Positions 45,599-55,013 are shown, counted from the first letter of the stretch. The stretch: DNA of 64,000 bases from Nitrososphaerota archaeon (GCA_028866655.1 JAGWHQ010000002.1:62001-126000), one strand, 5' to 3'. The notes: a model not told the origin generated them from the sequence alone. Translations and numbers: made by a program.

Positions 45599-46663
45599 CT
45601 AGCGAATTTTTTCTATCATGTCTGTTCGTAACTGGCCACAAGCTGCTGAGATCTCTGCTCCTTTTTCAACACGTACTGTACAGTTTACATCTCCATTGCG
45701 AAGTATCTGCTGAAATGCTAGTACCCTTTTTCTTTCAGGACGCTTGAATCCTCCAGCTGTTGGATTCATAGGAATGAGGTTTACGTGTGCACCATTGCCT
45801 TTCAAAATGTATGCCAGTTCTAATGCTACTTTGGTAGAATCATTGATGCCATCAATTAACGCATATTCAAAAGTAACACGTCTTCCTGTCTTTTTGAAAT
45901 AACGTTTTGCAGCCGCAATCAAATCTCCAACTGAATGTGGTCCTGCAGTTGGAACAAGTTTCTTACGCAATTCATCATTTGGGGCATGAAGTGAAATTGC
46001 AAGTTTGACCTGGATGTTCTCATCTGCAAGACGGTCCATTCCAGGTATTACGCCAACTGTAGAAATTGTAATACTTCGTTGTCCTAGTCCGAATGCACGA
46101 GGATGTGTCAATAGTTTGATTGCTCTTATGGTTTCATCATAATTTGCAAGTGGTTCTCCCATTCCCATGAATACTAGATTTGTGACATGCTCTCCTCTTT
46201 GTCTGAGAATGTTTGCAAAATGGAGTACCTGTGACACAATCTCTTCAGCTTTGAGATTTTTTTCAAAACCCATCTGTCCTGTTGCACAAAACACACAACC
46301 CATTGGACAACCAACTTGGGTAGATACACATACTGTTGACCTTGGATGGGTCTTGTCTTGTGTTGGGCTGTATTGCATGAGAACTGTCTCAATGAGTGTC
46401 TTCTCATCGAACTTTAACAATAATTTTGTAGTGTGACCGTCTTCACTTACAACTCGATGAACTTCATCTTCAGAACCTATTGTGTATCCATCTTTAACAA
46501 GCGCATCTCTCATGGCTGATGGAATTTGATGCAAATCTGACATTTTTTTTGGAGATTCGTGGTATAATGCTTGAAGTAATTGGTCTGCTCTGTATCGTGG
46601 TTGACCAAGTTTGATGACAAGATCATCCATCTCCTCTGGTAAAACTCGGTATAGGTCAGTCAT
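45599..46663 (-). CDS. rlmN: Radical SAM rRNA/tRNA adenine-C2 methyltransferase RlmN
   Basis: 354 aa. Radical SAM cluster motif GCPMGCVFCATGQMGF (CxxxCxxC), the methyl-carrier cysteine region SAACGQL near the C-terminus and TVCVSTQVGC with the second catalytic-type cysteine region. Full RlmN length. Methylates A2503 of 23S rRNA and A37 of tRNA in bacteria. Start ATG 46663 (MTDLYRVLPEEM). RlmN is mainly bacterial, so the archaeal copy suggests transfer. Confidence 0.92.
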   Translation of the reverse strand: MTDLYRVLPEEMDDLVIKLGQPRYRADQLLQALYHESPKKMSDLHQIPSAMRDALVKDGYTIGSEDEVHRVVSEDGHTTKLLLKFDEKTLIETVLMQYSPTQDKTHPRSTVCVSTQVGCPMGCVFCATGQMGFEKNLKAEEIVSQVLHFANILRQRGEHVTNLVFMGMGEPLANYDETIRAIKLLTHPRAFGLGQRSITISTVGVIPGMDRLADENIQVKLAISLHAPNDELRKKLVPTAGPHSVGDLIAAAKRYFKKTGRRVTFEYALIDGINDSTKVALELAYILKGNGAHVNLIPMNPTAGGFKRPERKRVLAFQQILRNGDVNCTVRVEKGAEISAACGQLRTDMIEKIR

Positions 46664-46800
46664 GTTTGATATCTTTTTGTTATATTCTTCTGAAAATATG
46701 ACTCTTATGCAACTCACAATTATAGGTCATTCTGTTTTCAAATAACATGAGGTATCATTTTTTTTAAATGTGGACAGAGACAATTTGAGAAATGTATCTG

Positions 46801-47637
46801 TTATTTACTAATAGTAAAACCAGATTTGTTTATTAATTTTACAGAAAATATGATTGCAATCATTGAAACTAGAAAGACAATTGTTACCACAGGACCAAAT
46901 TCTGGAACTGTTGATGCTATCGTCTTTTGTGACATGTCTATGACTGGGTATTGTGTAGTGTAGGAATTTTGTACGGAGGAGGTACTTCCTACAATAACTT
47001 GGCCCATCATCCAGGGATGTATAGTACAGAAATAATTATACATTCCTGCATTTGAAAATGTAAATTCAAATGTCTTTCCTGGTTGAATGGTTCCACTGTC
47101 AAATACTGAACCGACGCTGCATCCATCTACTTGTACTGTTTTCTGTACCGAAAATGTGTTATGACCAATTCCTTCCAATACAACTATCTCAAATGATTTT
47201 GCTGCAGGTGATACATATGCTTCATACACTAGTCGTCTAACATCGGCGTTGACATTTTCTTCTTCATATGGTTGATCTTGTGCAAGTTTTGCATATGTTG
47301 TTTGTGTAAGTGAGGTACGAATCATTACGGTAGGATCTACTTGGCGTGTGTCAGTAGCTACTTGAATTGTAAGATGTGGCCCATTACATATGCTGTTTAC
47401 ACTAGTTACTGTATGAGTTGTAAGATCCGCATTATTCCAAGTTACTGTGGTTCCCAGTGGAACATCTATCGGATTTGGTGAAAAACAGTCATGTGTATTG
47501 ACACATGCCGAATTTACACCAGAGCCTGATCCTGCTTGGATGTTCACCTCTGGCGTGGCTTGTCCAAATGCTGGGCTAGCAAAAGATCCAATTGTTATCA
47601 TGAATAATGAAATCACGCCAATAGTCGGATAGTTCAA
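46801..47637 (-). CDS. Secreted blue (type 1) copper protein with PEFG-type C-terminal sorting signal
   Basis: 278 aa. Signal peptide (ISLFMITIGSFASPAFG), a cupredoxin domain split by an insertion: GTTVTWNNADLTTHTV gives the first copper His; YNYFCTIHPWMMGQVIVG gives Cys, His and Met. The C-terminus is VPEFGP, a hydrophobic helix and a short Lys tail, the PEFG-CTERM pattern of thaumarchaea. An electron carrier outside the membrane, as expected in copper-rich ammonia oxidisers. TTG start with box A GATATATC 27 nt upstream. Confidence 0.9.
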   Translation of the reverse strand: MNYPTIGVISLFMITIGSFASPAFGQATPEVNIQAGSGSGVNSACVNTHDCFSPNPIDVPLGTTVTWNNADLTTHTVTSVNSICNGPHLTIQVATDTRQVDPTVMIRTSLTQTTYAKLAQDQPYEEENVNADVRRLVYEAYVSPAAKSFEIVVLEGIGHNTFSVQKTVQVDGCSVGSVFDSGTIQPGKTFEFTFSNAGMYNYFCTIHPWMMGQVIVGSTSSVQNSYTTQYPVIDMSQKTIASTVPEFGPVVTIVFLVSMIAIIFSVKLINKSGFTISK

Positions 47638-47865
47638 TTCAAACTCTGTTTCATGTTGTGATATATCGCTTTATTGATGAAATGATATCTTGAATCAAAA
47701 TCTGCCATGATGTACCACAGGTTGAATGGATGAAATCGAGTTTGACCTTTTATTATGAATAAATTTAATATGCACAAAAAGGCACAAAAATTCAATAATG
47801 TTTTACACTTGTCTCATACAAATCATGTTAACAAACTATAATGAAGAAACACAATTGATAAAACC

Positions 47866-49176
47866 ATGATAGATACAGAACTTGGCAATTGGCGCAGGAC
47901 CATCTATTCTAATCAACTTGATCCATCTATGGATGGAAAAGAAGTTGTAGTGATGGGTTGGATCTCAAGTGTACGAGATCATGGAAATCTAGTATTCATT
48001 TTGTTAAATGACAAGGAAGGTCAGATGCAAATTACTGCCAAAGCAGGAGTCTGTCCAGATGATATTAAGGAGACCTTGGTAAAACTAAAGGAGCAATCGA
48101 CTATTGCAGTCAAGGGTACTGTGAAACCGTCTGCCAAGGCACCAAAGGGTGTAGAAATATCACCAAGTGAATTGCGTGTATTTTCAGTTGTTGAAAAGAT
48201 TGCACCATTTCAATGGCAAACAAAAACTGTTCCAAATATTGATACTAGATTGGAATTAAGGGCAATTGATCTTCGCAGAAATATCTTACAACATGTCTTT
48301 AAGATGCGTGGTCTCGTTCTAAAATCAATTCGTGATTACCTCTACGAAAAAGAATTTCTTGAAGTAAATACTCCAAAGATGATTGCAACTGCAACAGAGG
48401 GTGGTGCTGCACTATTTCCGATATTTTACTATAACAAGGAGGCATTTCTTGCACAAAGCCCTCAGCTTTACAAAGAACAACTTACACTAGGCTTTGAGAA
48501 AGTTTTTGAAATTGCTCCAATATTTAGGGCAGAAGCGTCTAGAACTAATCGACATCTTTCAGAGGCAATCTCAATAGACATTGAAGAGGCATTCTCAGAC
48601 TATGGTGATGTAATGACTCATGTTGAAAACATAATTAAAAAATCAATTAAAACCGTGAAAGACTATTGCGATTCTGCAAAAACTGGAGATTACAAAATCC
48701 CAGACATTCCGGATAAAATTCCACAATATACATACACCGAGCTAGTGGACAAAATGCAAAAAGCTGGAGCGACAACAAAGTGGGGTGATGATTTGTATCC
48801 ATCACAATTAAAGAAAATAAATCTTAGCGGATTTTACTTTATCAAGGATTGGCCACTTGCTCCAAAACCATTCTATGTTAAAGCCAAAAATGATGACCAA
48901 AAAATTTCTGAATCATTTGACCTGATGTTCGGAGATCTCGAATTGTCTTCTGGTAGTACTAGAATTGAAAAAAGAATGGAATTAGAAGAGAGGATGAAAA
49001 ACAAGGGATTCAAGATTGATGCATTTGATTATCACTTGCGTATCTTTGATTATGGAGTTCCACCTCATGCAGGTTGTGGTATAGGTCTTGAAAGACTGAT
49101 GATGGCACTAACAGGTACTGAAAACATTAGGGATGCTACCTTTTATCCTCGTGATGTAGATAGACTTACACCGTAG
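47866..49176 (+). CDS. aspS: Aspartyl-tRNA synthetase (paralogue 2), probably non-discriminating
   Basis: 436 aa class IIb synthetase: motif 2 FRAEASRTNRHL, motif 3 GCGIGLERLM, end YPRDVDRLTP. In the OB fold it has KAPKG where discriminating archaeal AspRS has Lys in place of the Pro; Pro there is associated with non-discriminating enzymes. Directly upstream of gatC-gatA-gatB, so Asp-tRNA(Asn) made here could be amidated. Box A ACTATAAT 27 nt upstream of ATG. Confidence 0.9.
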   Translation: MIDTELGNWRRTIYSNQLDPSMDGKEVVVMGWISSVRDHGNLVFILLNDKEGQMQITAKAGVCPDDIKETLVKLKEQSTIAVKGTVKPSAKAPKGVEISPSELRVFSVVEKIAPFQWQTKTVPNIDTRLELRAIDLRRNILQHVFKMRGLVLKSIRDYLYEKEFLEVNTPKMIATATEGGAALFPIFYYNKEAFLAQSPQLYKEQLTLGFEKVFEIAPIFRAEASRTNRHLSEAISIDIEEAFSDYGDVMTHVENIIKKSIKTVKDYCDSAKTGDYKIPDIPDKIPQYTYTELVDKMQKAGATTKWGDDLYPSQLKKINLSGFYFIKDWPLAPKPFYVKAKNDDQKISESFDLMFGDLELSSGSTRIEKRMELEERMKNKGFKIDAFDYHLRIFDYGVPPHAGCGIGLERLMMALTGTENIRDATFYPRDVDRLTP

Positions 49177-49186
49177 ATGAAGTAAC

Positions 49187-49453
49187 ATGGTAGAAAGAAA
49201 AGAGATTGAACATCTGGCAGATTTAGTCAAAGTTGATCTAAGTGAACCAGAAAAATACATCAAGCAAGTCGAACAGATTTTAAATTATTTTGATAGCCTT
49301 GACCATGTCGAATTTCATTCAGATGATACACTAGGAATTCAAATTGCTAAAGATGATCTAAGAGATGATGTCTATGAACCATATGGGGATTCTTTGATTG
49401 AGCATCTCAAAAAAGATCAAAACAACTTCATTCGTGCTCCAAAAATGGTTTAA
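49187..49453 (+). CDS. gatC: Asp/Glu-tRNA amidotransferase subunit C
   Basis: 88 aa. Typical GatC helices: EIEHLADLVKVDLSEPE, QVEQILNYFDSLDHVE, and DDVYEPYG; the C-terminal FIRAPKMV matches the usual F-x-V-P-x-V-like end. Stabilises the GatA/GatB complex. 10 bp after aspS; a GATGAAG element precedes its ATG. Confidence 0.92.
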   Translation: MVERKEIEHLADLVKVDLSEPEKYIKQVEQILNYFDSLDHVEFHSDDTLGIQIAKDDLRDDVYEPYGDSLIEHLKKDQNNFIRAPKMV

Positions 49454-50905
49454 ATGAATTTAGGAATTTCAGCCACCGAATTTGTGTCTCAGGTAAGGGA
49501 AGGTGCCATATCTGTAGAAGAATTTGTAGCAAAAACACTTGAGAGGATTGAAAAAGTAGATGGAAAAATACATGCTTTCATCACTGTTGATTCTCAAAAT
49601 GCACTTGAGAAAGCAAAGGCAATTGATAAAAAAATAAAGTCTAAAGAAAAAACAGGAATCTGTTTTGGAATGCCTGTGTCCATTAAAGATAACATTTGCA
49701 CAGCAGGCTTGAAAACAACATGTGCGTCAAAGATGCTTGAGAACTTTGTTGCACCATATGACGCAACTGTTACTTCTAGACTAAAATCAGAAGATGCCAT
49801 TATAATTGGCAAAGTAAATCTTGATGAATTTGCGATGGGTTCTACAACTGAACATAGCAACTTTGGTCCAACTAGAAACCCCTGGAATACTGACTATGTA
49901 CCAGGGGGATCATCTGGAGGAAGTGGTGCATCGGTAGCTGCACTAGAGTGTCTTGCTTCATTGGGTTCTGATACTGGAGGCTCGGTTCGAAGTCCTGCAA
50001 GTTTTTGTTCTGTTGTTGGTTTGAAACCCACATATGGTATGATAAGCAGGTATGGCCTAGTCTCTTATGCAAATAGCATAGAACAGATTGGTCCTATTGC
50101 AAAGACAGTGGAGGATGTGGCGTTTTTGCTAAATATCATATCTGGTCATGATGTACATGATAACACTACGGCAAAAAATCAAAATATTGATTATGTTAAG
50201 GACTTGAAATCTGGAATATCTGGAAAAAAGATTGGGATAATTTCACAGATGACTGGTGATGGAGTCGATAAGGAAGTAGCATCTGCAACAAATACTGCCA
50301 TATCAAAATTACAAGATCTTGGAGCGCAATGTGTTTCCATATCTCTTGATGCAGTAGAGCATTCTATTGCAGCCTACTATACAATAGCTGCTGCAGAAGC
50401 AAGCAGTAATCTCTCAAGATATGATAATCTAAGATATGGTTTTGATTTTGGCACAGAGGGGTATGAATTCAAGGCGTTTATCTCAAAGGCACGAAGCAAC
50501 TTTGGGCCTGAGGTGATACGAAGGATGTTGCTTGGAGCATTTGTCTTGTCTGCTGGATATTATGGCAAGTATTATCTCAAAGCTCAAAAAGTCAGGGCCA
50601 TGATAAAGGCTCAACTTGATGAGGCATTCAAAAAGGTAGATTATCTAATATCTCCTACCATGCCAATATTGCCGTTCAAGGTCGGAGAAAAAATTGACGA
50701 CCCATTGAAACTCTATCTTACTGACATCAATACAGTAACTGCAAACTTGTCTGGAATTCCAGCAATTTCAGTTCCGTTTGCAATGTCAAGTTCGGGATTG
50801 CCAATTGGCATCCAGTTGTTTGCAGATTCGTTTAAAGAAAAAGAATTACTCCAGGCAGCATATTCCTTACAAGAGACTACGAATCTTCCGGAGATGACAT
50901 TATGA
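49454..50905 (+). CDS. gatA: Asp/Glu-tRNA amidotransferase subunit A
   Basis: 483 aa amidase-signature enzyme that frees ammonia from glutamine. Ser-Ser-Lys triad: Lys in MPVSIKDNICT, Ser residues in PGGSSGGSGASV and LGSDTGGSVRSPA. The ATG follows the gatC stop without a gap, and the stop overlaps gatB by 4 bp. Confidence 0.96.
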   Translation: MNLGISATEFVSQVREGAISVEEFVAKTLERIEKVDGKIHAFITVDSQNALEKAKAIDKKIKSKEKTGICFGMPVSIKDNICTAGLKTTCASKMLENFVAPYDATVTSRLKSEDAIIIGKVNLDEFAMGSTTEHSNFGPTRNPWNTDYVPGGSSGGSGASVAALECLASLGSDTGGSVRSPASFCSVVGLKPTYGMISRYGLVSYANSIEQIGPIAKTVEDVAFLLNIISGHDVHDNTTAKNQNIDYVKDLKSGISGKKIGIISQMTGDGVDKEVASATNTAISKLQDLGAQCVSISLDAVEHSIAAYYTIAAAEASSNLSRYDNLRYGFDFGTEGYEFKAFISKARSNFGPEVIRRMLLGAFVLSAGYYGKYYLKAQKVRAMIKAQLDEAFKKVDYLISPTMPILPFKVGEKIDDPLKLYLTDINTVTANLSGIPAISVPFAMSSSGLPIGIQLFADSFKEKELLQAAYSLQETTNLPEMTL

Positions 50906-52308
50906 CAAGAATAGGACTAGAGATCCACTGTCAGCTTACAAAACTTGCAAGCAAGTTATTTTGTTCATGCAAGGCAGAGTATAGAAACACTACGCCAAAC
51001 TCTAACATCTGTCCTGTTTGTGTTGGCATTCCAGGCTCTCTTCCGCTGTTGAATAAAAAAGCGGTAGAAAAAGCTGCAATGATATCTCTTGCACTGGGAT
51101 GTACAATTCCAGAAAAAATAGGATTCTTTAGGAAAAATTACTTTTATCCTGACTTGCCAAAAAATTTCCAAATTACCCAGTATAACGCATATGGTCCCAC
51201 AAGCATTGGCTCTGATGGAAAAATTGAGATTGAAGGAAAAACAATTAGAATAAGACGAATACAGTTAGAAGAAGATCCTGGCAGGCTAGTCTACGAAGGC
51301 ACTTCTGAGAAAACTATGATTACATTAGTTGATTATAACAGGGCAGGTACACCGCTTGTTGAGATAGTGACCGAGCCAGACTTTGAGACACCAAAACAAG
51401 TCCGTGTGTTTTTGAATGTGCTTGCAGATTTGGTTGAAAACATTGGAGTTGCAGACCCATATCTAGAGGGTGCAATGAGAGTAGATGGTAACATTTCAGA
51501 GGGTGACGGAAACCGAGTCGAGATAAAAAACGTGGGCTCGTTTAGAGATGTGGAAAAAGCACTTCATTTTGAAATTACACGACAACAAAGCCTTGTTGAA
51601 AGGGGAATTACAGTACTTGCAGAAACAAGACATTGGGATGAGGCAAGAAGAATTACAGTTTCATCTAGATCAAAAGAGGATGAGCAAGATTATAGATACT
51701 TGCCAGAGGCAGACATACCAATTGTTTTGATTGGAAATAATTCTGTTGAGCAAATCAAAACACAGATGCCTGAAAGCATTGTTGCAAGAAGAGAAAGGTA
51801 CATTAAAAAATATGGCATGCCTGCTCAAGTGGCAGATGTTTTATCCTCTGACAGATTTTACTCTGACTTGTTTGATAAATCTCATAACGAAAAAAATGCA
51901 AAAGAAGTGTCAAATATCATTACAACTGATTTGATGGGTGTTGCAGATACTAGAGAAAAGAAACTTGAATTAAAAATTACACCAAAACACGTCTCTGAGC
52001 TTGCAGATGCTATCATGGAAAACAAACTAACAAGAAATTCTGGAAAATCTGCATTACACGAGATGGTAAAGTCTGGCAAATCACTTGCCGATGTCATGAC
52101 TAGTCTTGACTTGGGCCATGTTAGTGATGCAGGTTCAATTGAAAAAATAATTGATGAAGTGTTCAAAGAAGAAGAAAAAGCAGTAGCAGAAGCAAAACAA
52201 AATCCTGATACTATCAATTATTTGGTTGGCAAAGTCATGAGAAAGACAAAGGGAAAAGCAGACCCAACAACCACACTTGAGATTTTACGAAAAAAACTCG
52301 CTGGTTAA
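50902..52308 (+). CDS. gatB: Asp/Glu-tRNA amidotransferase subunit B
   Basis: 468 aa kinase/transamidase subunit: IGLEIHCQLTKLASKLFCSC, CPVCVGIPGSLP (zinc cysteines), FYPDLPKNFQITQYN, LEEDPGRLVYEG, DYNRAGTPLVEIVTEPD and a C-terminal YqeY-like tail. Activates the tRNA-bound Asp or Glu and adds the ammonia from GatA. Note that GatB rather than archaeal GatE is used. Confidence 0.96.
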   Translation: MTRIGLEIHCQLTKLASKLFCSCKAEYRNTTPNSNICPVCVGIPGSLPLLNKKAVEKAAMISLALGCTIPEKIGFFRKNYFYPDLPKNFQITQYNAYGPTSIGSDGKIEIEGKTIRIRRIQLEEDPGRLVYEGTSEKTMITLVDYNRAGTPLVEIVTEPDFETPKQVRVFLNVLADLVENIGVADPYLEGAMRVDGNISEGDGNRVEIKNVGSFRDVEKALHFEITRQQSLVERGITVLAETRHWDEARRITVSSRSKEDEQDYRYLPEADIPIVLIGNNSVEQIKTQMPESIVARRERYIKKYGMPAQVADVLSSDRFYSDLFDKSHNEKNAKEVSNIITTDLMGVADTREKKLELKITPKHVSELADAIMENKLTRNSGKSALHEMVKSGKSLADVMTSLDLGHVSDAGSIEKIIDEVFKEEEKAVAEAKQNPDTINYLVGKVMRKTKGKADPTTTLEILRKKLAG

Positions 52309-52344
52309 AAAATAAATTTTTACTAGTTTGATACTGGAACCAGT

Positions 52345-53595
52345 CTACATTTTGCCAAACTCGTCTTCATCAGAGTATGCACGCTCTGCATGCTCTTCAA
52401 TATCAAGGCCTGCTTCTTCGACTTTGGCTGATACTCTGACTCCGATTAGTTTGTCTATTACCTTCATTATGATAAACGTCCCAAAGAACCCCATCGCTCC
52501 TGCTACTCCGACACCCATGGCTTGAATGAGCAATTGTTGTGGATGGCCAAACAAGAGTCCATTTGGACCACTTGGATTTACCAATGTACTTGCAAATATT
52601 CCAATTCCAAGTGAACCGATTATTCCTGCAACACCGTGAACAGAGCTTACATCTAATGCATCGTCTATCTTGAGGTGTTCCTTGAAGAACAAGACTGCGA
52701 GATATGATCCTATTCCAATTGCAATTCCCAAAACAAATGCGTGTTCCACACTAATGTATCCTGATGCTGGCGTGATACCTGCAAGTCCTGCTATTGCTCC
52801 GTTGATTGCAGCAATTACACTTGGTTTGCCTGTTCGCATCCACGAAAGTCCTACCCAGATTAATGCAGAAATTGATGATGCAATGTGAGTGTTGATGATT
52901 GTATTGCCTGCTAAACTTCCTGATGCTAGTGCGCTGCCTGCATTAAATCCGAACCATCCTAGCCATAGTAATGATGAACCTAAAACTGCAATTGGTATAC
53001 TGTGTGGAATCATGATTGATGGGCCATAGTTGAGTCTTCTTCCAAGCACTAGGGCAGCTGCAAGTGCACCCATTCCCGCACTGGTATGTATTACAATGCC
53101 TCCGGCAAAATCTACAACACCCATCTGTCCAAGCCATCCGCCTCCCCAGATCCAGTGGACTAGAGGATAATAGATGAGTCCACTCCATGCTACGATAAAA
53201 ATAACATATGCGCTGAACTTCATCCTCTCTGCAATTGCACCAGTTAACAGCAGCGGCGTAATTACTGCAAACATCATCTGGAATTTTGCAAATAAGACTC
53301 CTGGAATTGTCGGCGCATAATGCAGGCCGGAATCATATGGCACATTATTGAGAAATGTCCAATCCATATTTCCAGTGAGGCCCATTCCGGTATCCGGACC
53401 AAATGATAAACTAAATCCAAATGTAAACCACATTACACTGAGAATTGCTAATCCGAAAAAGATCTGCATGAAAATTGAAACGGTATTCTTTCGTCGTAAT
53501 AGTCCTGCTTCAAATAATCCTAAAGCTGGGATCATTAATAGCACAAGACTGGAAGCTATGAGCATCCAGGCTGTATCACCTGTGTCAATTGGCAA
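52345..53595 (-). CDS. amt: Ammonium transporter Amt
   Basis: 416 aa, about eleven membrane helices. Family blocks DTAWMLIASSLVLLMIPALGLFEAGLLRRKN, FAGGIVIHTSAGMGAL, LLWLGWFGFNAGSAL and DVSSVHGVAGIIGSLG, with the two pore histidines. C-terminal cytosolic tail. TTG start; box A in TTTATACTTC about 26 nt upstream. Divergent from two P-II genes, the classical Amt/GlnK partnership; central to substrate supply in an ammonia oxidiser. Confidence 0.96.
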   Translation of the reverse strand: MPIDTGDTAWMLIASSLVLLMIPALGLFEAGLLRRKNTVSIFMQIFFGLAILSVMWFTFGFSLSFGPDTGMGLTGNMDWTFLNNVPYDSGLHYAPTIPGVLFAKFQMMFAVITPLLLTGAIAERMKFSAYVIFIVAWSGLIYYPLVHWIWGGGWLGQMGVVDFAGGIVIHTSAGMGALAAALVLGRRLNYGPSIMIPHSIPIAVLGSSLLWLGWFGFNAGSALASGSLAGNTIINTHIASSISALIWVGLSWMRTGKPSVIAAINGAIAGLAGITPASGYISVEHAFVLGIAIGIGSYLAVLFFKEHLKIDDALDVSSVHGVAGIIGSLGIGIFASTLVNPSGPNGLLFGHPQQLLIQAMGVGVAGAMGFFGTFIIMKVIDKLIGVRVSAKVEEAGLDIEEHAERAYSDEDEFGKM

Positions 53596-53708
53596 GATTT
53601 CTTTCTTAGAAAAGATGAAGTATAAAAAAATTTGTTTTTTCTAGGATTGTAATGGATCGGAAATCAATCCATAAGATTTTTTAATATGTTATTTCATTTC
53701 CTTACATC

Positions 53709-54038
53709 TTGCTAAAGATTGAAGTAGTACTCCCAGAAAATGAAATAAAATCAATTAGTGACGCACTAAAAAAATTATCAGTTGGTGGAATCACAGCATA
53801 CAAAGGGTGGGGTAGAGGAAAAACAGTCGCAAAAGAGATTCATGCGTCCAAGGGAACTGAGGTTTTTACTCCTGAATTTGGAGAACGATTCATTCTCGAA
53901 GTAATAGTGCCAGATGACAAGAAAAATGAGATAATTGCAGCTATTAGAGGCTCTTCCAAATTTGGTAAAATATTTGTCACCTCTATTTCAGAAGCATACG
54001 ATATACAAACTCCTAAAAAAGACGAACAAGCAATCTGA
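53709..54038 (+). CDS. P-II nitrogen regulatory protein (copy 1)
   Basis: 109 aa. N-terminal LKIEVVLPENEIKSISDALK and C-terminal GSSKFGKIFVTSISEA match the P-II ferredoxin-like fold. The T-loop segment (GRGKTVAKEIHASKGTEVF) lacks the Tyr51 used for uridylylation in bacteria, so control by nucleotide and 2-oxoglutarate binding alone is likely. Start TTG; box A TTTTAATATG 27 nt upstream. Divergent from amt. C-terminus ends EQAI, like copy 2 (EKAI). Confidence 0.92.
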   Translation: MLKIEVVLPENEIKSISDALKKLSVGGITAYKGWGRGKTVAKEIHASKGTEVFTPEFGERFILEVIVPDDKKNEIIAAIRGSSKFGKIFVTSISEAYDIQTPKKDEQAI

Positions 54039-54086
54039 GTCTTTTTTTAGAAAAAATATTATAGTATAAATTCTGTCATGATTTAC

Positions 54087-54416
54087 ATGATACGAATAGA
54101 TGCAATTGTTCCACAAAATGATATTCGAGCCATCAGTGATGGACTAAAAAAAATACATGTAGGTGGAATCACAATAATGAAAGTTCGTGGAAGGGGTAAA
54201 ACGGCAGGACCTACATTACATGCTGCAAAAGGTACTGAAACATTCATTCCCGAGTTTTCAGACAAGTATATTGTAACTGTAATTGTGGAAGAAAAAGATG
54301 AGGGTGAAGCAGTAGGCATTATTCGTGCAAATACCACGGTTGGCAAGATTTTCATGTACAAACTCTCACGTGCCATAGATATTGCTACTGGCGCAGAGAA
54401 TGAAAAAGCAATCTAG
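54087..54416 (+). CDS. P-II nitrogen regulatory protein (copy 2)
   Basis: 109 aa paralogue of the preceding gene: IRIDAIVPQNDIRAISDGLKK, VRGRGKTAGPTLHAAKG, TTVGKIFMYKLSRAIDI. No T-loop Tyr51. ATG 54087 (MIRIDAIVPQ) is preferred over 54078 because box A ATATTATAG is centred 27 nt upstream and the length then equals that of copy 1. It has its own promoter although only 48 bp follow copy 1. Confidence 0.92.
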   Translation: MIRIDAIVPQNDIRAISDGLKKIHVGGITIMKVRGRGKTAGPTLHAAKGTETFIPEFSDKYIVTVIVEEKDEGEAVGIIRANTTVGKIFMYKLSRAIDIATGAENEKAI

Positions 54417-54530
54417 AACTTTTCTGTGTCTATCCCATGTGATGTAGATTCAATCGCATTGCATGCCGATTGTGTCTGATAATCAGATCTGATAATTTGA
54501 ATTACTTTAATAATATTGGGATGCTTTCTC

Positions 54531-54743
54531 ATGGTTATGGCAGACGATTTTCTAATTCAAGATTTGTACATACCTCATCAAAAAAAGATAGTCCGATCTG
54601 ATGTCAAACCATTAACGTGCCATGTATGCAAAAAAGAATTAAACGGATTATCAATAACTGCTAAAACGTTAAAGGGAAAAACGATATTTTTGTGTGCTCA
54701 CCATTATTCTTCAAAACCATATCAAATAATCTTGGTGAACTAG
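54531..54743 (+). CDS. Small CxxC...CxxH zinc protein (70 aa)
   Basis: Contains LIQDLYIPHQKK, LTCHVCKKEL, LSITAKTLK and FLCAHHYSS, in the same order as the protein at 36142 (QDLY, CxxC, SITAK, CxxH), so the two are paralogues. ATG 54531 or 54537; box A TTTAATAATATT is centred 23-29 nt upstream. Immediately followed (no gap) by the 54744 gene. Function unknown. Confidence 0.72.
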   Translation: MVMADDFLIQDLYIPHQKKIVRSDVKPLTCHVCKKELNGLSITAKTLKGKTIFLCAHHYSSKPYQIILVN

Positions 54744-55013
54744 ATGGCAATTTCTGTAGATGTCAAGACTGCAATTGAACAAAACTTGGAACTGATGACA
54801 AATCAGACCAAGGTATACCTTCCGTTTCTAAAAGTGGCATTTCCTGGAGTGCATGACTTTTCTGAATTGGTTTTCAACATGATGGTCGGAAATGCATTGA
54901 CTGTCTTTATTTCTCAATGTGCTATGAGGCTACAAAGTCCTTCCGCAGATGATTTTGCAGAGTTTGGACAAATTGTTGAATCGTATAAAAGTAAAGTCAA
55001 GGACCTATTTTAA
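54744..55013 (+). CDS. Small helical protein of unknown function (89 aa)
   Basis: Starts directly after the stop of the zinc protein gene, so translationally coupled. Reads AISVDVKTAIEQNLELM and ends SYKSKVKDLF; all-helical, moderately hydrophobic centre (FSELVFNMMVGNALTVFIS). No family recognised. Coupling suggests it works with the zinc protein. Confidence 0.65.
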   Translation: MAISVDVKTAIEQNLELMTNQTKVYLPFLKVAFPGVHDFSELVFNMMVGNALTVFISQCAMRLQSPSADDFAEFGQIVESYKSKVKDLF

